Positions 51,481 to 61,946 of a stretch of 64,000 nt of DNA are shown piece by piece (position 1 is the stretch's first letter; every line of letters starts with the position of its first letter). A program made the position numbers and the translations under genes. Below the pieces are notes generated by a model. That model was not told the origin of the DNA. It ran no database searches and worked only from the letters and a program-made list of their open reading frames with translations. Where the stretch lies: contig NZ_CANMNP010000003.1 in NCBI RefSeq assembly GCF_947499295.1, positions 186,001 through 250,000 on the forward strand, given 5' to 3'. This DNA is from an uncultured Roseibium sp. (lineage in GTDB: Bacteria; Pseudomonadota; Alphaproteobacteria; Rhizobiales; Stappiaceae).

Positions 51481-53901
51481 ATGAAACAGATAAAAATTTT
51501 TGGTTTCTCGCTGCTGGTTGCTTTGCTGCTGGCACTGCAATTGTCGGTGGGTGCCAGTTATGCCCAGGAAGCCGGTAGCGACCCGGTGCCAGCTGCCCCC
51601 CCGGTTCTCGATCTCTTCGAGCGTGCGTCAAATGCCCTGGAGCAAGGCACTGTCTCGACCGGAACGCTTGAGCTATTGCGTCAACAACTTGTCGAGGTGC
51701 GCGACAGAAACTCCCGAGTGGTTGAAACGGGCAGCATAGATGCGCAAACACTTGCCGCTCAACTGCGGGCACTGGGATCACCACCTTCGGGTGGGCAGGA
51801 TGAACCTGAGGAGATTGCCGAGCGGCGCAAGGAGCTGACGGATGCACTGGCCGAAGCCAATGCACCGATCCGCGAAGCAAGGGAAATCACGAACCTTGCC
51901 AATGTGCTCATTCGGGAAGTCGACCGGCAGATTAGGTCGATGAAGATCGACAGCCTGCTGACCCGGTATCCGTCGCCGCTCGTACCGGCGACATGGACCA
52001 GTGGTTTTCAGGAAATCAACCAATTCTGGAGACGGCTGCAGCGCGACATACAAGGGGAACTGGAACGCCCCAGCGTATCGAAAGCGCTCGGACAAACCGT
52101 GCCGACGTCTTTGGCGCTTATCGCCTTCGGCATATTTTTCATTGTCGTTGGGCGAATGCCCATCCATCGGTTGCTATTGAAGCTGAGTGAGCGCCAGGAA
52201 CGCGGTGGCCGCGCGCTTGCACTTGCTGTGATCTATAATCTCAGTTTCCTGGTTTTACCGGCAATCGGCGCCTTGTCGATCCTCCTCGTCATACCGGTTC
52301 TGGACATTTATCCCAACAGCGCCCGAATTGCGCTCACGGCAGCGCCGATCGTGGCACTTTTCATGGTGATCGCCAACTGGCTGGGGCACACGCTGTTTGC
52401 GCCAGGTCTGACCCGCTGGCGCTTGTTGGAACTCGAGGACCGCGAGGCAAAGCTGGGCCTGCGGCTTTGCCAGGGGCTCGGTGCCTTCATGATGGTCGAA
52501 GTCGCTCTGGAAACGCTGCAGCTTGACAATGCTTTCGGTGACAGCGCGATCTCGGTGTTGTCGGTGCCGCTTATTGCAACCGCAGCCGTATTGTTGTGGG
52601 CATTGGCGGGAATCATCAGAAACAAAGGTGCGGATGCGTCCGACCAAACGCAAGAGACTGCCGAACCGGACGAAGATGAGGAAATCGAAGAAGCTTCGGT
52701 CAAACCGCAAGAATCCGGTTTTCTGTTGTTTCTTTCCTTCTTGATGAAGGCGTCTGCGTTCCTGGCAGTCAGTGTGACCCTCGTCGGTTATGTGGAACTG
52801 GCAAGGGCTGCCATCATTCCGATGATCATGACGGTCGCGCAGCTGGGGTTGGGCTTCATGCTCTACCACCTGGCACAGCTTCTGGTGAAAACCGCGACCG
52901 ACCGGGAAGACACGGCTCCAACACCAATTCTGGTGACCATAGGACTGATTGTTCCACTTGTGGCGATCTTTACGCCGCTCATCGCACTGACATGGGGCGC
53001 AAGGGCAACGGATATCGCAGATGCCTGGCGATTGCTGATCGGGGGTGTTCAGTTCGGGGATATCCGCTTGTCGCTGGATTCTCTGATCGTTCTTGGGGTT
53101 GTCTTCGCAATCGGCGTGCTGATCACACGTTGGCTGAAGAACCTGCTGAGGACATCGGTTCTGCCGCAAACACGCATGGATGTCGGTGCGCAGACGGCCA
53201 TCGTGACCGGGACCGGATATGTCGGGTTGACGCTTGCGATTCTGGTGGCGGTTTCAACCGCTGGATTGAACCTTTCCAGCCTTGCCGTCGTGGCTGGGGC
53301 ACTCTCGGTTGGTATCGGGTTCGGGCTGCAAACCATTGTCTCGAATTTCGTCTCAGGCATCATCTTGCTGATAGAGCGGCCGATCAAGGAAGGGGACTGG
53401 ATCGAGGTTTCCGGTCATATGGGCTATGTCCGCGACATTTCCGTTCGCTCGACCAGGATAGAAACCTTCGATCGGCATGATGTCATCATTCCAAATTCGG
53501 ATCTGATTGCCGGCACGGTCAAGAATATGACCTTGAGCAACAAGTCCGGCCGATTGATGCTTCCAATCAGGGTTGCATTCGGCAGTGACCTGGAGAGGGT
53601 GAAGGCCATTTTGATCGAAGCGGCCCGTGGACACTACACCGTTGCGCGCTATCCGGTGCCGTTTGTCCTCTTCATGGGGGTTGGCGAGAATGCTTTGAAC
53701 TTTGAACTCAGGTGCTATCTGAAAGACGTCAATAATATTTTGACGACGCAGTCGGATCTCTTTTTCGCCATCTACAATGAATTCGGCAAATCAGGGATTG
53801 AAATCCCGATCCCCCAGCGTGATCTGCATATCAAGGATATCGACAAGGTGTTGAGTGCCCTGGATGGAAAAGCAAAAGCTGATCCATCCCCGGCATCCTG
53901 A
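51481..53901 (+). CDS. Large mechanosensitive channel, DUF3772-MscS type
   Basis: 806 residues from ATG 51481, which begins a signal peptide (IKIFGFSLLVALLLALQLSV, cut near YAQEA). A periplasmic DUF3772 helical region spans about residues 40-200, followed by multiple membrane spans and an MscS channel domain from about 600 (VGIGFGLQTIVSNFVSGIIL; then EGDWIEVSGHMGYVRDISVR and DRHDVIIPNSDLI). It would open on membrane tension during osmotic downshift. The large MscK/YbiO-type format is usual here. It is divergent from the coiled-coil gene set and converges with psuG. Confidence 0.88.
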   Translation: MKQIKIFGFSLLVALLLALQLSVGASYAQEAGSDPVPAAPPVLDLFERASNALEQGTVSTGTLELLRQQLVEVRDRNSRVVETGSIDAQTLAAQLRALGSPPSGGQDEPEEIAERRKELTDALAEANAPIREAREITNLANVLIREVDRQIRSMKIDSLLTRYPSPLVPATWTSGFQEINQFWRRLQRDIQGELERPSVSKALGQTVPTSLALIAFGIFFIVVGRMPIHRLLLKLSERQERGGRALALAVIYNLSFLVLPAIGALSILLVIPVLDIYPNSARIALTAAPIVALFMVIANWLGHTLFAPGLTRWRLLELEDREAKLGLRLCQGLGAFMMVEVALETLQLDNAFGDSAISVLSVPLIATAAVLLWALAGIIRNKGADASDQTQETAEPDEDEEIEEASVKPQESGFLLFLSFLMKASAFLAVSVTLVGYVELARAAIIPMIMTVAQLGLGFMLYHLAQLLVKTATDREDTAPTPILVTIGLIVPLVAIFTPLIALTWGARATDIADAWRLLIGGVQFGDIRLSLDSLIVLGVVFAIGVLITRWLKNLLRTSVLPQTRMDVGAQTAIVTGTGYVGLTLAILVAVSTAGLNLSSLAVVAGALSVGIGFGLQTIVSNFVSGIILLIERPIKEGDWIEVSGHMGYVRDISVRSTRIETFDRHDVIIPNSDLIAGTVKNMTLSNKSGRLMLPIRVAFGSDLERVKAILIEAARGHYTVARYPVPFVLFMGVGENALNFELRCYLKDVNNILTTQSDLFFAIYNEFGKSGIEIPIPQRDLHIKDIDKVLSALDGKAKADPSPAS

Positions 53902-53905
53902 CCTT

Positions 53906-54838
53906 CTAGACAAGTTCAGCCGCGATACGGGCTGCCAGGCGGGCGTTGTTGCGTACAAGTGCGATATTCGTGTCGAGGCTGCGTCCAGCCGTCAGGTCGA
54001 GAATTGCGCCCAAAACGAAAGGCGTGACGTCCTTTCCAGTTACATTCCGGGCCTCAGCCTGCCGGATAGCCTCGTCAATATGGCCGGCCATCTCGGATCC
54101 GGGTATTTCATCTGCCAAGGGCACCGGATTGGCAATCAGGACACCACCATGATCTGGGAAGTTTTGCCGCATTTTCAAAAGGTTTCCGATCTCAGCGGCC
54201 GAATTGAGTGTGTAGGGCGCCTGGAGACCACTGATCCTAGACCAGAATGCCGGCAGTTCCCTGGTGCCAAAAGCGATAACCGGGACCCCCTTGGTCTCCA
54301 GCACTTCCAGCGTCTTGGGAATATCCAGCAGCGCCTTTGCGCCTGCTGAAACAACGCAGACTGGTGTTCGTCCAAGCTCGTCGAGATCCGCAGACACGTC
54401 GAACGTTGTCTCCGCGCCCTTGTGAACACCGCCAATGCCGCCGGTCGCAAACACTTTCAGCCCGGCAACATGCGCTGCCATCATCGTGGCGGCAACGGTG
54501 GTGGCGCCGTAGCAGCCGGTGCTGAGCGCAAAAGTGAGGTCGGCGCGTGAGCACTTCATAACGTCTTCAGCTTGAGCCAGGCGATCCAGGTCGCTGTCGG
54601 ACAGGCCGATCATGATCTTGCCATCCATCAGTGCGATGGTGGCTGGGACTGCGCCTTCGGCACGAATGTCAGCTTCGACCAGCCGGGCTGTTTCGACATT
54701 CTTCGGAAAGGGCATCCCGTGCGTGATAATCGTGGATTCCAGCGCAACGATCGGTTTGTCGCTGGCAAGCGCATCGCGGACCTCTGCGTTGTAGACAAGC
54801 AGGTCTTTGACTGAAGTGCTGAGGTTTGGGCGTGTCAC
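53906..54838 (-). CDS. psuG: Pseudouridine-5'-phosphate glycosidase (PsuG)
   Basis: 310 residues, starting at GTG 54838. It splits pseudouridine 5'-phosphate to uracil and ribose 5-phosphate. Family motifs include KPIVALESTIITHGMPFPKN near residue 28, KVFATGGIGGVHKGAETTFD, and DIPKTLEVLETKGVPVIAFG. It lies 105 bp downstream of psuK on the same strand, making a pseudouridine salvage pair; no transporter gene is adjacent. Confidence 0.93.
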   Translation of the reverse strand: MTRPNLSTSVKDLLVYNAEVRDALASDKPIVALESTIITHGMPFPKNVETARLVEADIRAEGAVPATIALMDGKIMIGLSDSDLDRLAQAEDVMKCSRADLTFALSTGCYGATTVAATMMAAHVAGLKVFATGGIGGVHKGAETTFDVSADLDELGRTPVCVVSAGAKALLDIPKTLEVLETKGVPVIAFGTRELPAFWSRISGLQAPYTLNSAAEIGNLLKMRQNFPDHGGVLIANPVPLADEIPGSEMAGHIDEAIRQAEARNVTGKDVTPFVLGAILDLTAGRSLDTNIALVRNNARLAARIAAELV

Positions 54839-54943
54839 GGAAGAGGCCTCTTATTGTTTCCATGGGCGCAGAGCCCTTTTGTTGTTTGACGCTCTTATAA
54901 GCTCGCACCGAGAACTCGCCAAGTGATTGGTTTGTCCGTTTGG

Positions 54944-55867
54944 TCAAAAAGCGGTCAAAGCTTCCCAGGAAAGTGTTTCAGCCAATGCGCCCGTGCTGGC
55001 AAGGGTCAGGGCCGCTGCCCTCAGGCCGAACCTCACCGCCTCTTCAAGAGCGTACCCCTTGGAAACTGCTGCGAGGCTGCCCGCCGTCAATGCATCACCT
55101 GCGCCGGTCACGTCGACGACATCCGTATTTTCCGGTGTAAGTCTGGTGATCAAACCCTTGTTTGAAACGATTATGCCGGACGGTCCGTCTGTCAGGACGA
55201 AGGCTTTCAAACCTGCGTCGACGAGGGCGGAAGAAATTTCATCTGAGCCCGTTGAAGCTGGCAATCCGGTCAACGCGGCGGCCTCTCCGCGATTGAGATA
55301 GAGGCAGTCAAGGCGAGAGAGCAGGGGTTTCAATCGCCGGGACTTGGCATCCGAAACCGCATTGGCCATCAGCCTTCCTGTCTGGATTTGCGACGCCAGG
55401 CCCTCAAGCATCGGGGCTGGCAGGTTCGCGTCGACAAACCAGATTGTCTTTTCGTCTGCCGTTGCAGACAAGCGGTCAACGATGTCTGAGAAAAGGTCGG
55501 CAGGCGCTTCGGAGAGGATGCGGTCATCGACGCAGGCGGCTTTCAGCGAACCGTCCGGATCATGTAACGCCAGATACTGTCCGGTTGAAAAACCCGATCT
55601 GGTGACGGTGAAGTGTTCGATCCCTTCTTCACCCAATTGCTCTTTGAGGATCTGCGCAGCAGCGTCGTCTCCAACTGTCCCGATGAGCTTGGTTTGAACA
55701 CCCAGCCTTGAAAGGTTACGAGAGACATTCGTCGCCACTCCGCCTGGTTTTGCGTGGAAGCGCGCCGGCGTGGACGTCTCGGGCCGGATCACTTCAGCTC
55801 CATGCGCAATCGTATCATAGTGAATTGCACCAAGTGCAATAACAGGACTTTCGAAGGACGGGGACAC
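54944..55867 (-). CDS. psuK: Pseudouridine kinase (PfkB family, PsuK)
   Basis: 307 residues, starting at GTG 55867 after GGAGAAG. It is a PfkB/ribokinase-fold kinase: the N-terminal GGVATNVSRNLSRLGVQTKL motif and the C-terminal DVTGAGDALTAGSL signature with catalytic Asp are present. With psuG downstream, the substrate is most likely pseudouridine. Confidence 0.88.
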   Translation of the reverse strand: MSPSFESPVIALGAIHYDTIAHGAEVIRPETSTPARFHAKPGGVATNVSRNLSRLGVQTKLIGTVGDDAAAQILKEQLGEEGIEHFTVTRSGFSTGQYLALHDPDGSLKAACVDDRILSEAPADLFSDIVDRLSATADEKTIWFVDANLPAPMLEGLASQIQTGRLMANAVSDAKSRRLKPLLSRLDCLYLNRGEAAALTGLPASTGSDEISSALVDAGLKAFVLTDGPSGIIVSNKGLITRLTPENTDVVDVTGAGDALTAGSLAAVSKGYALEEAVRFGLRAAALTLASTGALAETLSWEALTAF

Positions 55868-56118
55868 GCCTGATTACTTCTCCAGAGCTCGACCGGTAGT
55901 GGCGGACGTTGAGACACAGGACAAGCGGGCTAACAGATCGAACCTGATGCGGCAACTCCTTGCCGATGGCCGGTTGATTCTCCAGGCATATAGAATCACA
56001 GGTGTCGCAAATGAAATAGTTACGCGGCGTTAGCTCCAAACGTTCTACAGAGAACATACTGGAAACAAACAGGCATTTCCGTTTTAATACCAATCGGTTT
56101 CGCCGACTTGTCAAATGA

Positions 56119-56133
56119 GAACAAAAAGTGTAC
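56119..56133. promoter_or_regulatory. LexA (SOS) box of recA
   Basis: GAAC-AAAAAGT-GTAC, one base from the alphaproteobacterial SOS consensus GAAC-N7-GAAC, 50-65 bp before the recA start. The remaining 316-bp gap between psuK and recA shows nothing else clear. Confidence 0.65.
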
Positions 56134-56183
56134 AAAGCTCTCATTGAAACAGCGCGTCCATCGTGGAATAAGGAGCGTAAGCC

Positions 56184-57254
56184 ATGTCACAAAGTACACT
56201 TCGTCTCGTAGAAAGCAGCCAGATGGATAAGACAAAAGCGCTTGATGCAGCGCTGAGCCAGATCGAAAGAGCCTTCGGTAAGGGATCCATCATGCGTATG
56301 GGTCAGAGGGACGCAGTGGAGATACAGTCTGTCTCAACCGGATCGCTCGGTTTGGATATCGCGCTGGGTATCGGTGGGCTGCCGCGCGGACGTATCGTTG
56401 AGATCTACGGTCCGGAATCGTCAGGTAAGACCACACTGGCACTTCATACTGTTGCCGAAGCTCAGAAGAGCGGTGGTATTTGCGCCTTCGTTGATGCGGA
56501 GCATGCGCTTGATCCTTTGTATGCCAGAAAGCTCGGTGTCGACATCGACAATCTGCTGATTTCCCAGCCGGATGCGGGTGAACAGGCGCTTGAGATCTGC
56601 GATACGCTTGTGCGCTCAGGGGCAATTGATGTTCTGGTTATCGATTCCGTTGCGGCCCTGACCCCTAAGGCGGAGTTGGAAGGGGAGATGGGTGACAGTC
56701 TGCCGGGCATGCAAGCACGCTTGATGAGCCAGGCGCTCCGTAAGCTGACCGCATCGATTTCCAAGTCGAACTGTATGGTTATCTTCATTAACCAGATCCG
56801 GATGAAGATCGGTGTCATGTTCGGCTCGCCCGAGACGACGACGGGCGGTAATGCCCTGAAATTCTATGCTTCGGTTCGCCTTGATATCCGCCGCATCGGC
56901 GCGATCAAGGATCGGGATGAGGTGGTCGGAAACCAGACGCGCGTCAAGGTGGTCAAGAACAAGCTTGCGCCTCCTTTCCGGCAGGTTGAATTCGATATCG
57001 TCTATGGCGAAGGGGTTTCCAAAACCGGCGAACTGATCGATCTTGGTGTCAAAGGCAATATTGTCGAAAAGTCCGGTGCCTGGTTTTCCTATAACAGCCA
57101 GCGGCTCGGCCAGGGCCGTGAAAATGCCAAACAGTTTCTGAGGGACAATCCGGAAATTGCTGAAGAGATTGAATTGGCCATTCGCCAGAATGCAGGGCTT
57201 ATCGCTGAAGCAATCATCGACCCGGAACGCGGCGCAGAAGAAGACGAGGATTGA
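56184..57254 (+). CDS. recA: RecA recombinase
   Basis: 356 residues. Walker A is GPESSGKT at residues 76-83; Walker B is [20 protein letters not shown]. The C-terminal DNA-binding part and acidic tail (ERGAEEDED) are intact. RecA forms filaments on single-stranded DNA and triggers LexA self-cleavage. An AAGGAGCG site precedes the start. It is followed by a terminator at 57321 and then alaS, a frequent recA neighbour. Confidence 0.98.
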   Translation: MSQSTLRLVESSQMDKTKALDAALSQIERAFGKGSIMRMGQRDAVEIQSVSTGSLGLDIALGIGGLPRGRIVEIYGPESSGKTTLALHTVAEAQKSGGICAFVDAEHALDPLYARKLGVDIDNLLISQPDAGEQALEICDTLVRSGAIDVLVIDSVAALTPKAELEGEMGDSLPGMQARLMSQALRKLTASISKSNCMVIFINQIRMKIGVMFGSPETTTGGNALKFYASVRLDIRRIGAIKDRDEVVGNQTRVKVVKNKLAPPFRQVEFDIVYGEGVSKTGELIDLGVKGNIVEKSGAWFSYNSQRLGQGRENAKQFLRDNPEIAEEIELAIRQNAGLIAEAIIDPERGAEEDED

Positions 57255-57320
57255 GATCTTTTTCCTCTCATCCCTGACATCTGTTCGCAGACGCGATCTT
57301 GTCTGATAAGCAAAATTTTG

Positions 57321-57353
57321 AACCCCTCCTTGCCGATCAAGGAGGGGTTTTGT
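57321..57353 (+). terminator. Rho-independent terminator of recA
   Basis: A perfect 12-bp stem AACCCCTCCTTG / CAAGGAGGGGTT around CCGAT, ending TTTTG. The rest of the 318-bp gap to alaS would contain the alaS promoter, which I cannot pinpoint. Confidence 0.92.
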
Positions 57354-57572
57354 CTTTTCATCTTTGAAGTCGCCTGCGGGTCTGTCTGAAAATGCCGGCG
57401 GCAACGGGCAAATCCGCGGTTTCTCTGAGCGAGCTTCTTCGCAACTGCTGGACAGGTTTGTAGGTCAAAGTTAAAAGGCTCTTCCGGCCGGTATCCCAAT
57501 CTGGGGACCTGCGATATCAGAAAGCCAATTAACTGGCCCGCATCTTCGGGCTCAGACCGATGTGAGACCCGA

Positions 57573-60230
57573 ATGACCGGCGTAAACGAAATTCGCACCG
57601 CCTTCCTGGACTATTTCAAGAAGAACGATCACGAGGTGGTCGATTCCGGTCCGCTGGTACCGCGGAACGATCCGACTTTGATGTTTGCGAACGCGGGAAT
57701 GAACCAGTTCAAGAACGTTTTCACCGGTCTTGAAAAGCGCGATTATCAACGGGCGGTGACATCCCAGAAGTGTGTGCGTGCAGGCGGGAAGCACAACGAC
57801 CTCGACAATGTCGGGTATACGGCGCGCCACCATACGTTTTTCGAAATGCTCGGAAACTTCTCCTTTGGTGATTACTTCAAGGACCGGGCAATTGAACTTG
57901 CATGGAACCTGATCACCAAGGAGTACGGTCTGCCGGCGGACAAGCTGTTGGTGACGGTCTATGCCGAGGACGATCAGGCATTTGATCTTTGGAAAAAGAT
58001 TGCCGGGCTTGGCGAAGACAAGATTATCCGCATCCCGACTTCGGACAATTTCTGGTCCATGGGCGATACCGGTCCGTGCGGCCCGTGCTCGGAAATCTTC
58101 TACGACCATGGTGACCATGTTTGGGGCGGTCCTCCAGGCACACCTGAGGAAGATGGCGACAGGTTCATTGAGATCTGGAACCTGGTCTTCATGCAATATG
58201 AACAGACGCCTGAAAAGCGTCTCGACCTGCCGCGCCCATCGATCGACACCGGAATGGGGATCGAACGCATTGCGGCTGTCATGCAGGGCGTTCACAACAA
58301 CTATGATATCGATCTCTTCAGGGCGTTGATTGCCGCCTCGGAAAACGCGACCGGTGTTGATGCGGAAGGGGACGCGCTAGGCAGTCACAGGGTGATCGCC
58401 GACCATCTTCGCTCAACCAGCTTCCTGATCGCAGATGGTGTTCTGCCATCCAATGAAGGCCGCGGTTATGTGCTGCGCCGGATCATGCGCCGCGGAATGC
58501 GCCATGCCCATCTTCTGGGCGCAAGCGAACCGCTTATGCATAAGCTTGTGCCCGCTCTTGTTCGTGAAATGGGCCGGGCCTACCTGGAGCTTGGCCGGGC
58601 AGAAGACCTGATCACGGAAACGCTGAAGCTTGAAGAGACCCGTTTCCGCAAAACGCTTGAGCGAGGCCTTGGCCTGCTCGACAGCGCCACGCAGGATCTG
58701 TCGGCTGGTGGTCGGCTGGACGGGGAAACAGCATTCAAACTCTATGACACCTACGGTTTTCCGCTAGATCTTACCCAGGACGCCCTGCGCGCCAGAGATA
58801 TTTCCGTCGATACGGACGCGTTCGACACGGCCATGGAGCGCCAAAAGGCCGAAGCTCGGGCTGCCTGGTCAGGTGCCGGCGGCGCGGCGACCGAGACGAT
58901 CTGGTTTGCCATGAAGGAAAAATACGGTGCGACCGATTTTTTGGGCTATGAAACCGAGATTGCCGAAGGTGTCGTCGCGGGCCTTGCGTCTGAGGATGCA
59001 GAGGTTGCTGAACTGACCGCAGGCCAGAATGGTTTCATGGTGCTGAACCAGACACCGTTTTACGGCGAGAGTGGTGGTCAGGTCGGTGACACCGGCGTGG
59101 TGCAGACGAATGGCGTAAGGGCAATTGTCACGAACACCCAGAAAAAGGCCGATGGCCTGTTTGTTCATTCCGTGACAGTGGAAGAAGGGACCCTGGTGCC
59201 CGGTCTTGCGCTTGAGTTGAAGGTGGATCACGGTCGGCGCACGGGGATCCGGGCCAACCACTCGGCAACGCACCTGGTCCATGAAGCGCTGCGAGAAGTC
59301 CTTGGAAACCACGTCGCACAGAAAGGCTCATTGGTCACGTCGGAACGGCTTCGATTTGATTTCTCTCATCCAAAGCCCATGAGCGAAGAGGAACTCTCAA
59401 CTGTCGAGACCTATGCCAACGAAATCGTGCTTCAAAACGCTTCGGTAGACACGAGGCTGATGGCAGTCGATGATGCGATCGAGGCAGGTGCCATGGCCCT
59501 GTTTGGTGAAAAATACGGCGAAGAAGTACGCGTTGTTTCCATGGGGACCGCCTTGCATGGTGCCAAGGAAGGTAAACCCTATTCGCTTGAATTGTGCGGT
59601 GGGACGCATGTGAAACGCACAGGCGATATCGGTCTGGTCACGCTCGTCTCCGAAGGTGCAGTTGCAGCGGGTGTTCGCCGGATCGAGGCGCTGACCGGTG
59701 CTGAGGCAAGGACCTATCTGGACGCGCAGGACAAGCGCCTGCGGGAGGTCGCCGGTATCCTGAAGACTGCTGTTGATGACGTGCCCGGCCGTGTTGCTCA
59801 GCTCGTGGAGGAGCGTCGGCGGCTGGAAAAGGAACTGGCCGATGCCAAGAAGAAACTTGCCATGGGCGGCGGTGGTTCGGAAGCTGCACCGGTCAAGGAT
59901 GCTGGTTCCTACAAACTGATGGCCCGCACGGTTGAAGGCATTAACCCCAAGGATCTGAAGGGCATGGCGGATGATGCCAAGGCTCAGCTGGGTTCAGGGG
60001 TCGTTGTCCTGATCAACGTGGCCGACGATGGCAAGGCTGCGATTGTCACAGCGGTTACAAAAGACCTGACCGACAAGGTTAGTGCTGTCGACCTGGTGAG
60101 GCTCGGATCAGAGGCGCTTGGCGGGCGCGGTGGCGGTGGACGGCCCGACATGGCACAGGCCGGCGGGCCCGATGGTTCGAAGGCGGAAAGCGCGATTGGG
60201 GCGATTGAAAGCCACTTGTCGGCTCTGTAG
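57573..60230 (+). CDS. alaS: Alanyl-tRNA synthetase
   Basis: 885 residues, the normal length. The N-terminal class II catalytic core includes [20 protein letters not shown] and [20 protein letters not shown]. The editing domain has [11 protein letters not shown] and [11 protein letters not shown], which hold the zinc/editing residues. The C-terminal DHHA1 region ends ESHLSAL, with the Gly-rich [17 protein letters not shown] segment. It is essential for translation. A bidirectional hairpin follows at 60257. Confidence 0.97.
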   Translation: MTGVNEIRTAFLDYFKKNDHEVVDSGPLVPRNDPTLMFANAGMNQFKNVFTGLEKRDYQRAVTSQKCVRAGGKHNDLDNVGYTARHHTFFEMLGNFSFGDYFKDRAIELAWNLITKEYGLPADKLLVTVYAEDDQAFDLWKKIAGLGEDKIIRIPTSDNFWSMGDTGPCGPCSEIFYDHGDHVWGGPPGTPEEDGDRFIEIWNLVFMQYEQTPEKRLDLPRPSIDTGMGIERIAAVMQGVHNNYDIDLFRALIAASENATGVDAEGDALGSHRVIADHLRSTSFLIADGVLPSNEGRGYVLRRIMRRGMRHAHLLGASEPLMHKLVPALVREMGRAYLELGRAEDLITETLKLEETRFRKTLERGLGLLDSATQDLSAGGRLDGETAFKLYDTYGFPLDLTQDALRARDISVDTDAFDTAMERQKAEARAAWSGAGGAATETIWFAMKEKYGATDFLGYETEIAEGVVAGLASEDAEVAELTAGQNGFMVLNQTPFYGESGGQVGDTGVVQTNGVRAIVTNTQKKADGLFVHSVTVEEGTLVPGLALELKVDHGRRTGIRANHSATHLVHEALREVLGNHVAQKGSLVTSERLRFDFSHPKPMSEEELSTVETYANEIVLQNASVDTRLMAVDDAIEAGAMALFGEKYGEEVRVVSMGTALHGAKEGKPYSLELCGGTHVKRTGDIGLVTLVSEGAVAAGVRRIEALTGAEARTYLDAQDKRLREVAGILKTAVDDVPGRVAQLVEERRRLEKELADAKKKLAMGGGGSEAAPVKDAGSYKLMARTVEGINPKDLKGMADDAKAQLGSGVVVLINVADDGKAAIVTAVTKDLTDKVSAVDLVRLGSEALGGRGGGGRPDMAQAGGPDGSKAESAIGAIESHLSAL

Positions 60231-60256
60231 CAGAAGCCAAAACAACTGCATAAAAT

Positions 60257-60286
60257 GAAAAAGCGTGCCAATGGGCACGCTTTTTT
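60257..60286. terminator. Bidirectional terminator between alaS and the small membrane gene
   Basis: AAAAAAGCGTGCC-AAT-GGGCACGCTTTTTT: a strong stem with A-rich and T-rich sides, so it can stop transcripts from both directions (alaS and the convergent 60442 gene). Confidence 0.88.
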
Positions 60287-60316
60287 CATGAGATAATGTC
60301 TTCAGGTGGGTTTAGA

Positions 60317-60442
60317 TCAGTGAACCATTGCAACGGCTGCAAGAGAGGCGGCTGCCAGCAGAGTGGATACCAGAAGCATTTTCAGTACGACATGGTGCGG
60401 TGAGGTCTCCGCAGCTCTGACCTTGTCAGTCTCGATACTCAT
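60317..60442 (-). CDS. 41-residue single-span membrane protein
   Basis: MSIETDKVRAAETSPHHVVL starts the chain; a hydrophobic span of about residues 22-40 (MLLVSTLLAAASLAAVAMV) ends it. ATG 60442 follows a strong AAAGGAGAC site at ideal spacing, and a terminator lies downstream, so this is a credible small gene. A longer in-frame version starting 66 bases upstream has no ribosome site. Function is unknown. Confidence 0.65.
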   Translation of the reverse strand: MSIETDKVRAAETSPHHVVLKMLLVSTLLAAASLAAVAMVH

Positions 60443-60593
60443 GTTTGTCTCCTTTTTGAGCGTTTTGCTTACCCTTCTAAAGATGGGGGCTGCGACAAAT
60501 TTGCCCAATCACGTTGATGCCACTTTGGCTCACGGCTTCGCGTAGTCTTCGTGAAGTGGTCGGGGAGCAATCAGCTGGGCAAGCAAGAGCGCT

Positions 60594-61946
60594 TTGTCTG
60601 AACCCATTCTTCGGCTATTCCTCTTTCAGTACCGCAAAAGACACCGGAGTACGCGGGTGACGCGCCACGAATTCAAGCGAGCACTCTATGAAGTGCTTGA
60701 AGACACAGGCAAACGAAAGCTTGCGGCTCGTTCCTTGCGCCATTTTCTGGTTTTCCTGATCATCTTAAATATTGCATTGGCCGTATTCGAAACCGTGCCG
60801 GACGTAAGACTGGCCTTCGGAGAACATCTGCGTTTTCTTCAACTCGGCAGCGGCTTTGTCTTTCTGGTTGAATATATCTTGCGGCTCTATGTGGCCGATC
60901 TGCATCCGCCGCTGCGCCGCTACGGACCGATCCAGGCACGTCTTCGCTATGCGGTCCATCCCGATGCGCTTGTAGACCTGATTGGTGCATTGCCGCTTTT
61001 GTTTGTGCTGTTCTTGCCAAACCAGGCAGTGGTGGTGGTCATCATCCTGCGCCTGCTAAGGTTCCTCAAACTGGCGCGCTATTCGCCCGCGCTCAGATCG
61101 CTCATCTCTGCTGTTGCCAATGAACGCCGGGCATTGCTCGGCTCAACCATGATCATCATGGGTGTCATTCTGCTTGCGGCGACCACCATGTACCTGATCG
61201 AGCATGACGATCAGCCGGAGAAATTCCGCAGCATTCTTCACGGCATGTATTGGGCCATCACCACCGTCACCACAGTTGGTTATGGCGATGTTGTGCCTGT
61301 CAGCAATCTTGGAAAGATGGTCGGCAGTTTCGTCATGCTGCTCGGTTACGGCCTCATAGCCTTGCCGGTTGGCATCATTGCGTCAGCTTTTGCAAGGGAA
61401 ATACACAGCCGGGATTTCGTCGTCACCTGGTCCATGGTGGCCCGCGTACCTCTGTTTGAAGACCTCAAGGCAACGGAAATTGCGGAAGTTTCCAAGCTTC
61501 TTCAGGCTCAGAGCGTACGCAAGGGCATGACCATTGCCGATCGGGGTGACGTTGCCGACAGAATGTATTTCATTTCCGATGGCGAGGTGGAAATCAAGCT
61601 GCCGCACGACACGGTATACCTTGGCGAAGGCAGCTTCTTCGGTGAACTCGCGCTAATCAATCAGACCCGGCGAACGGCTACGGTTTCAGCCTACAGCGAT
61701 TGTCAGCTGCTTGTGCTGGAAGCTGAAGCGCTGAGACAGCTCATGGACCGGGATGAAGCGCTTGCCAAGAAGATCATGGACGAAGCGCGAGAACGGGCAC
61801 TCGCCGGCAAAAAGGTTCTGGGAGAGCTCGCCGAGGAAGAGCTTCAGCAAGCAGGCGTCTTTGCCGCAGGCGAGGATGCGCGAACAGAATCGGAGCCGGA
61901 GCTCTTTTCAAAAGATCAAACAGGACAAGACAAGGATCCGGCCTAG
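60594..61946 (+). CDS. Cyclic nucleotide-gated potassium channel
   Basis: 450 residues. Six membrane spans occur between about 45 and 260; span 4 is weakly charged (ILRLLRFLKLARYSPALRSL), the pore filter is TTVTTVGYGD, and a C-terminal cyclic-nucleotide domain (about 285-400) has the FFGELALINQTRRTATVSA phosphate-binding cassette. The layout matches MloK1 of Mesorhizobium. The start is TTG 60594; GTG 60657 is an alternative. It would conduct K+ when cAMP binds. Confidence 0.85.
   Translation: MSEPILRLFLFQYRKRHRSTRVTRHEFKRALYEVLEDTGKRKLAARSLRHFLVFLIILNIALAVFETVPDVRLAFGEHLRFLQLGSGFVFLVEYILRLYVADLHPPLRRYGPIQARLRYAVHPDALVDLIGALPLLFVLFLPNQAVVVVIILRLLRFLKLARYSPALRSLISAVANERRALLGSTMIIMGVILLAATTMYLIEHDDQPEKFRSILHGMYWAITTVTTVGYGDVVPVSNLGKMVGSFVMLLGYGLIALPVGIIASAFAREIHSRDFVVTWSMVARVPLFEDLKATEIAEVSKLLQAQSVRKGMTIADRGDVADRMYFISDGEVEIKLPHDTVYLGEGSFFGELALINQTRRTATVSAYSDCQLLVLEAEALRQLMDRDEALAKKIMDEARERALAGKKVLGELAEEELQQAGVFAAGEDARTESEPELFSKDQTGQDKDPA

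Noticed and set aside
52255..53169. 304-residue minus-strand ORF
   Set aside because: It is a shadow of the MscS channel gene; composition is Gln/Arg/His-rich as expected of an antisense frame.
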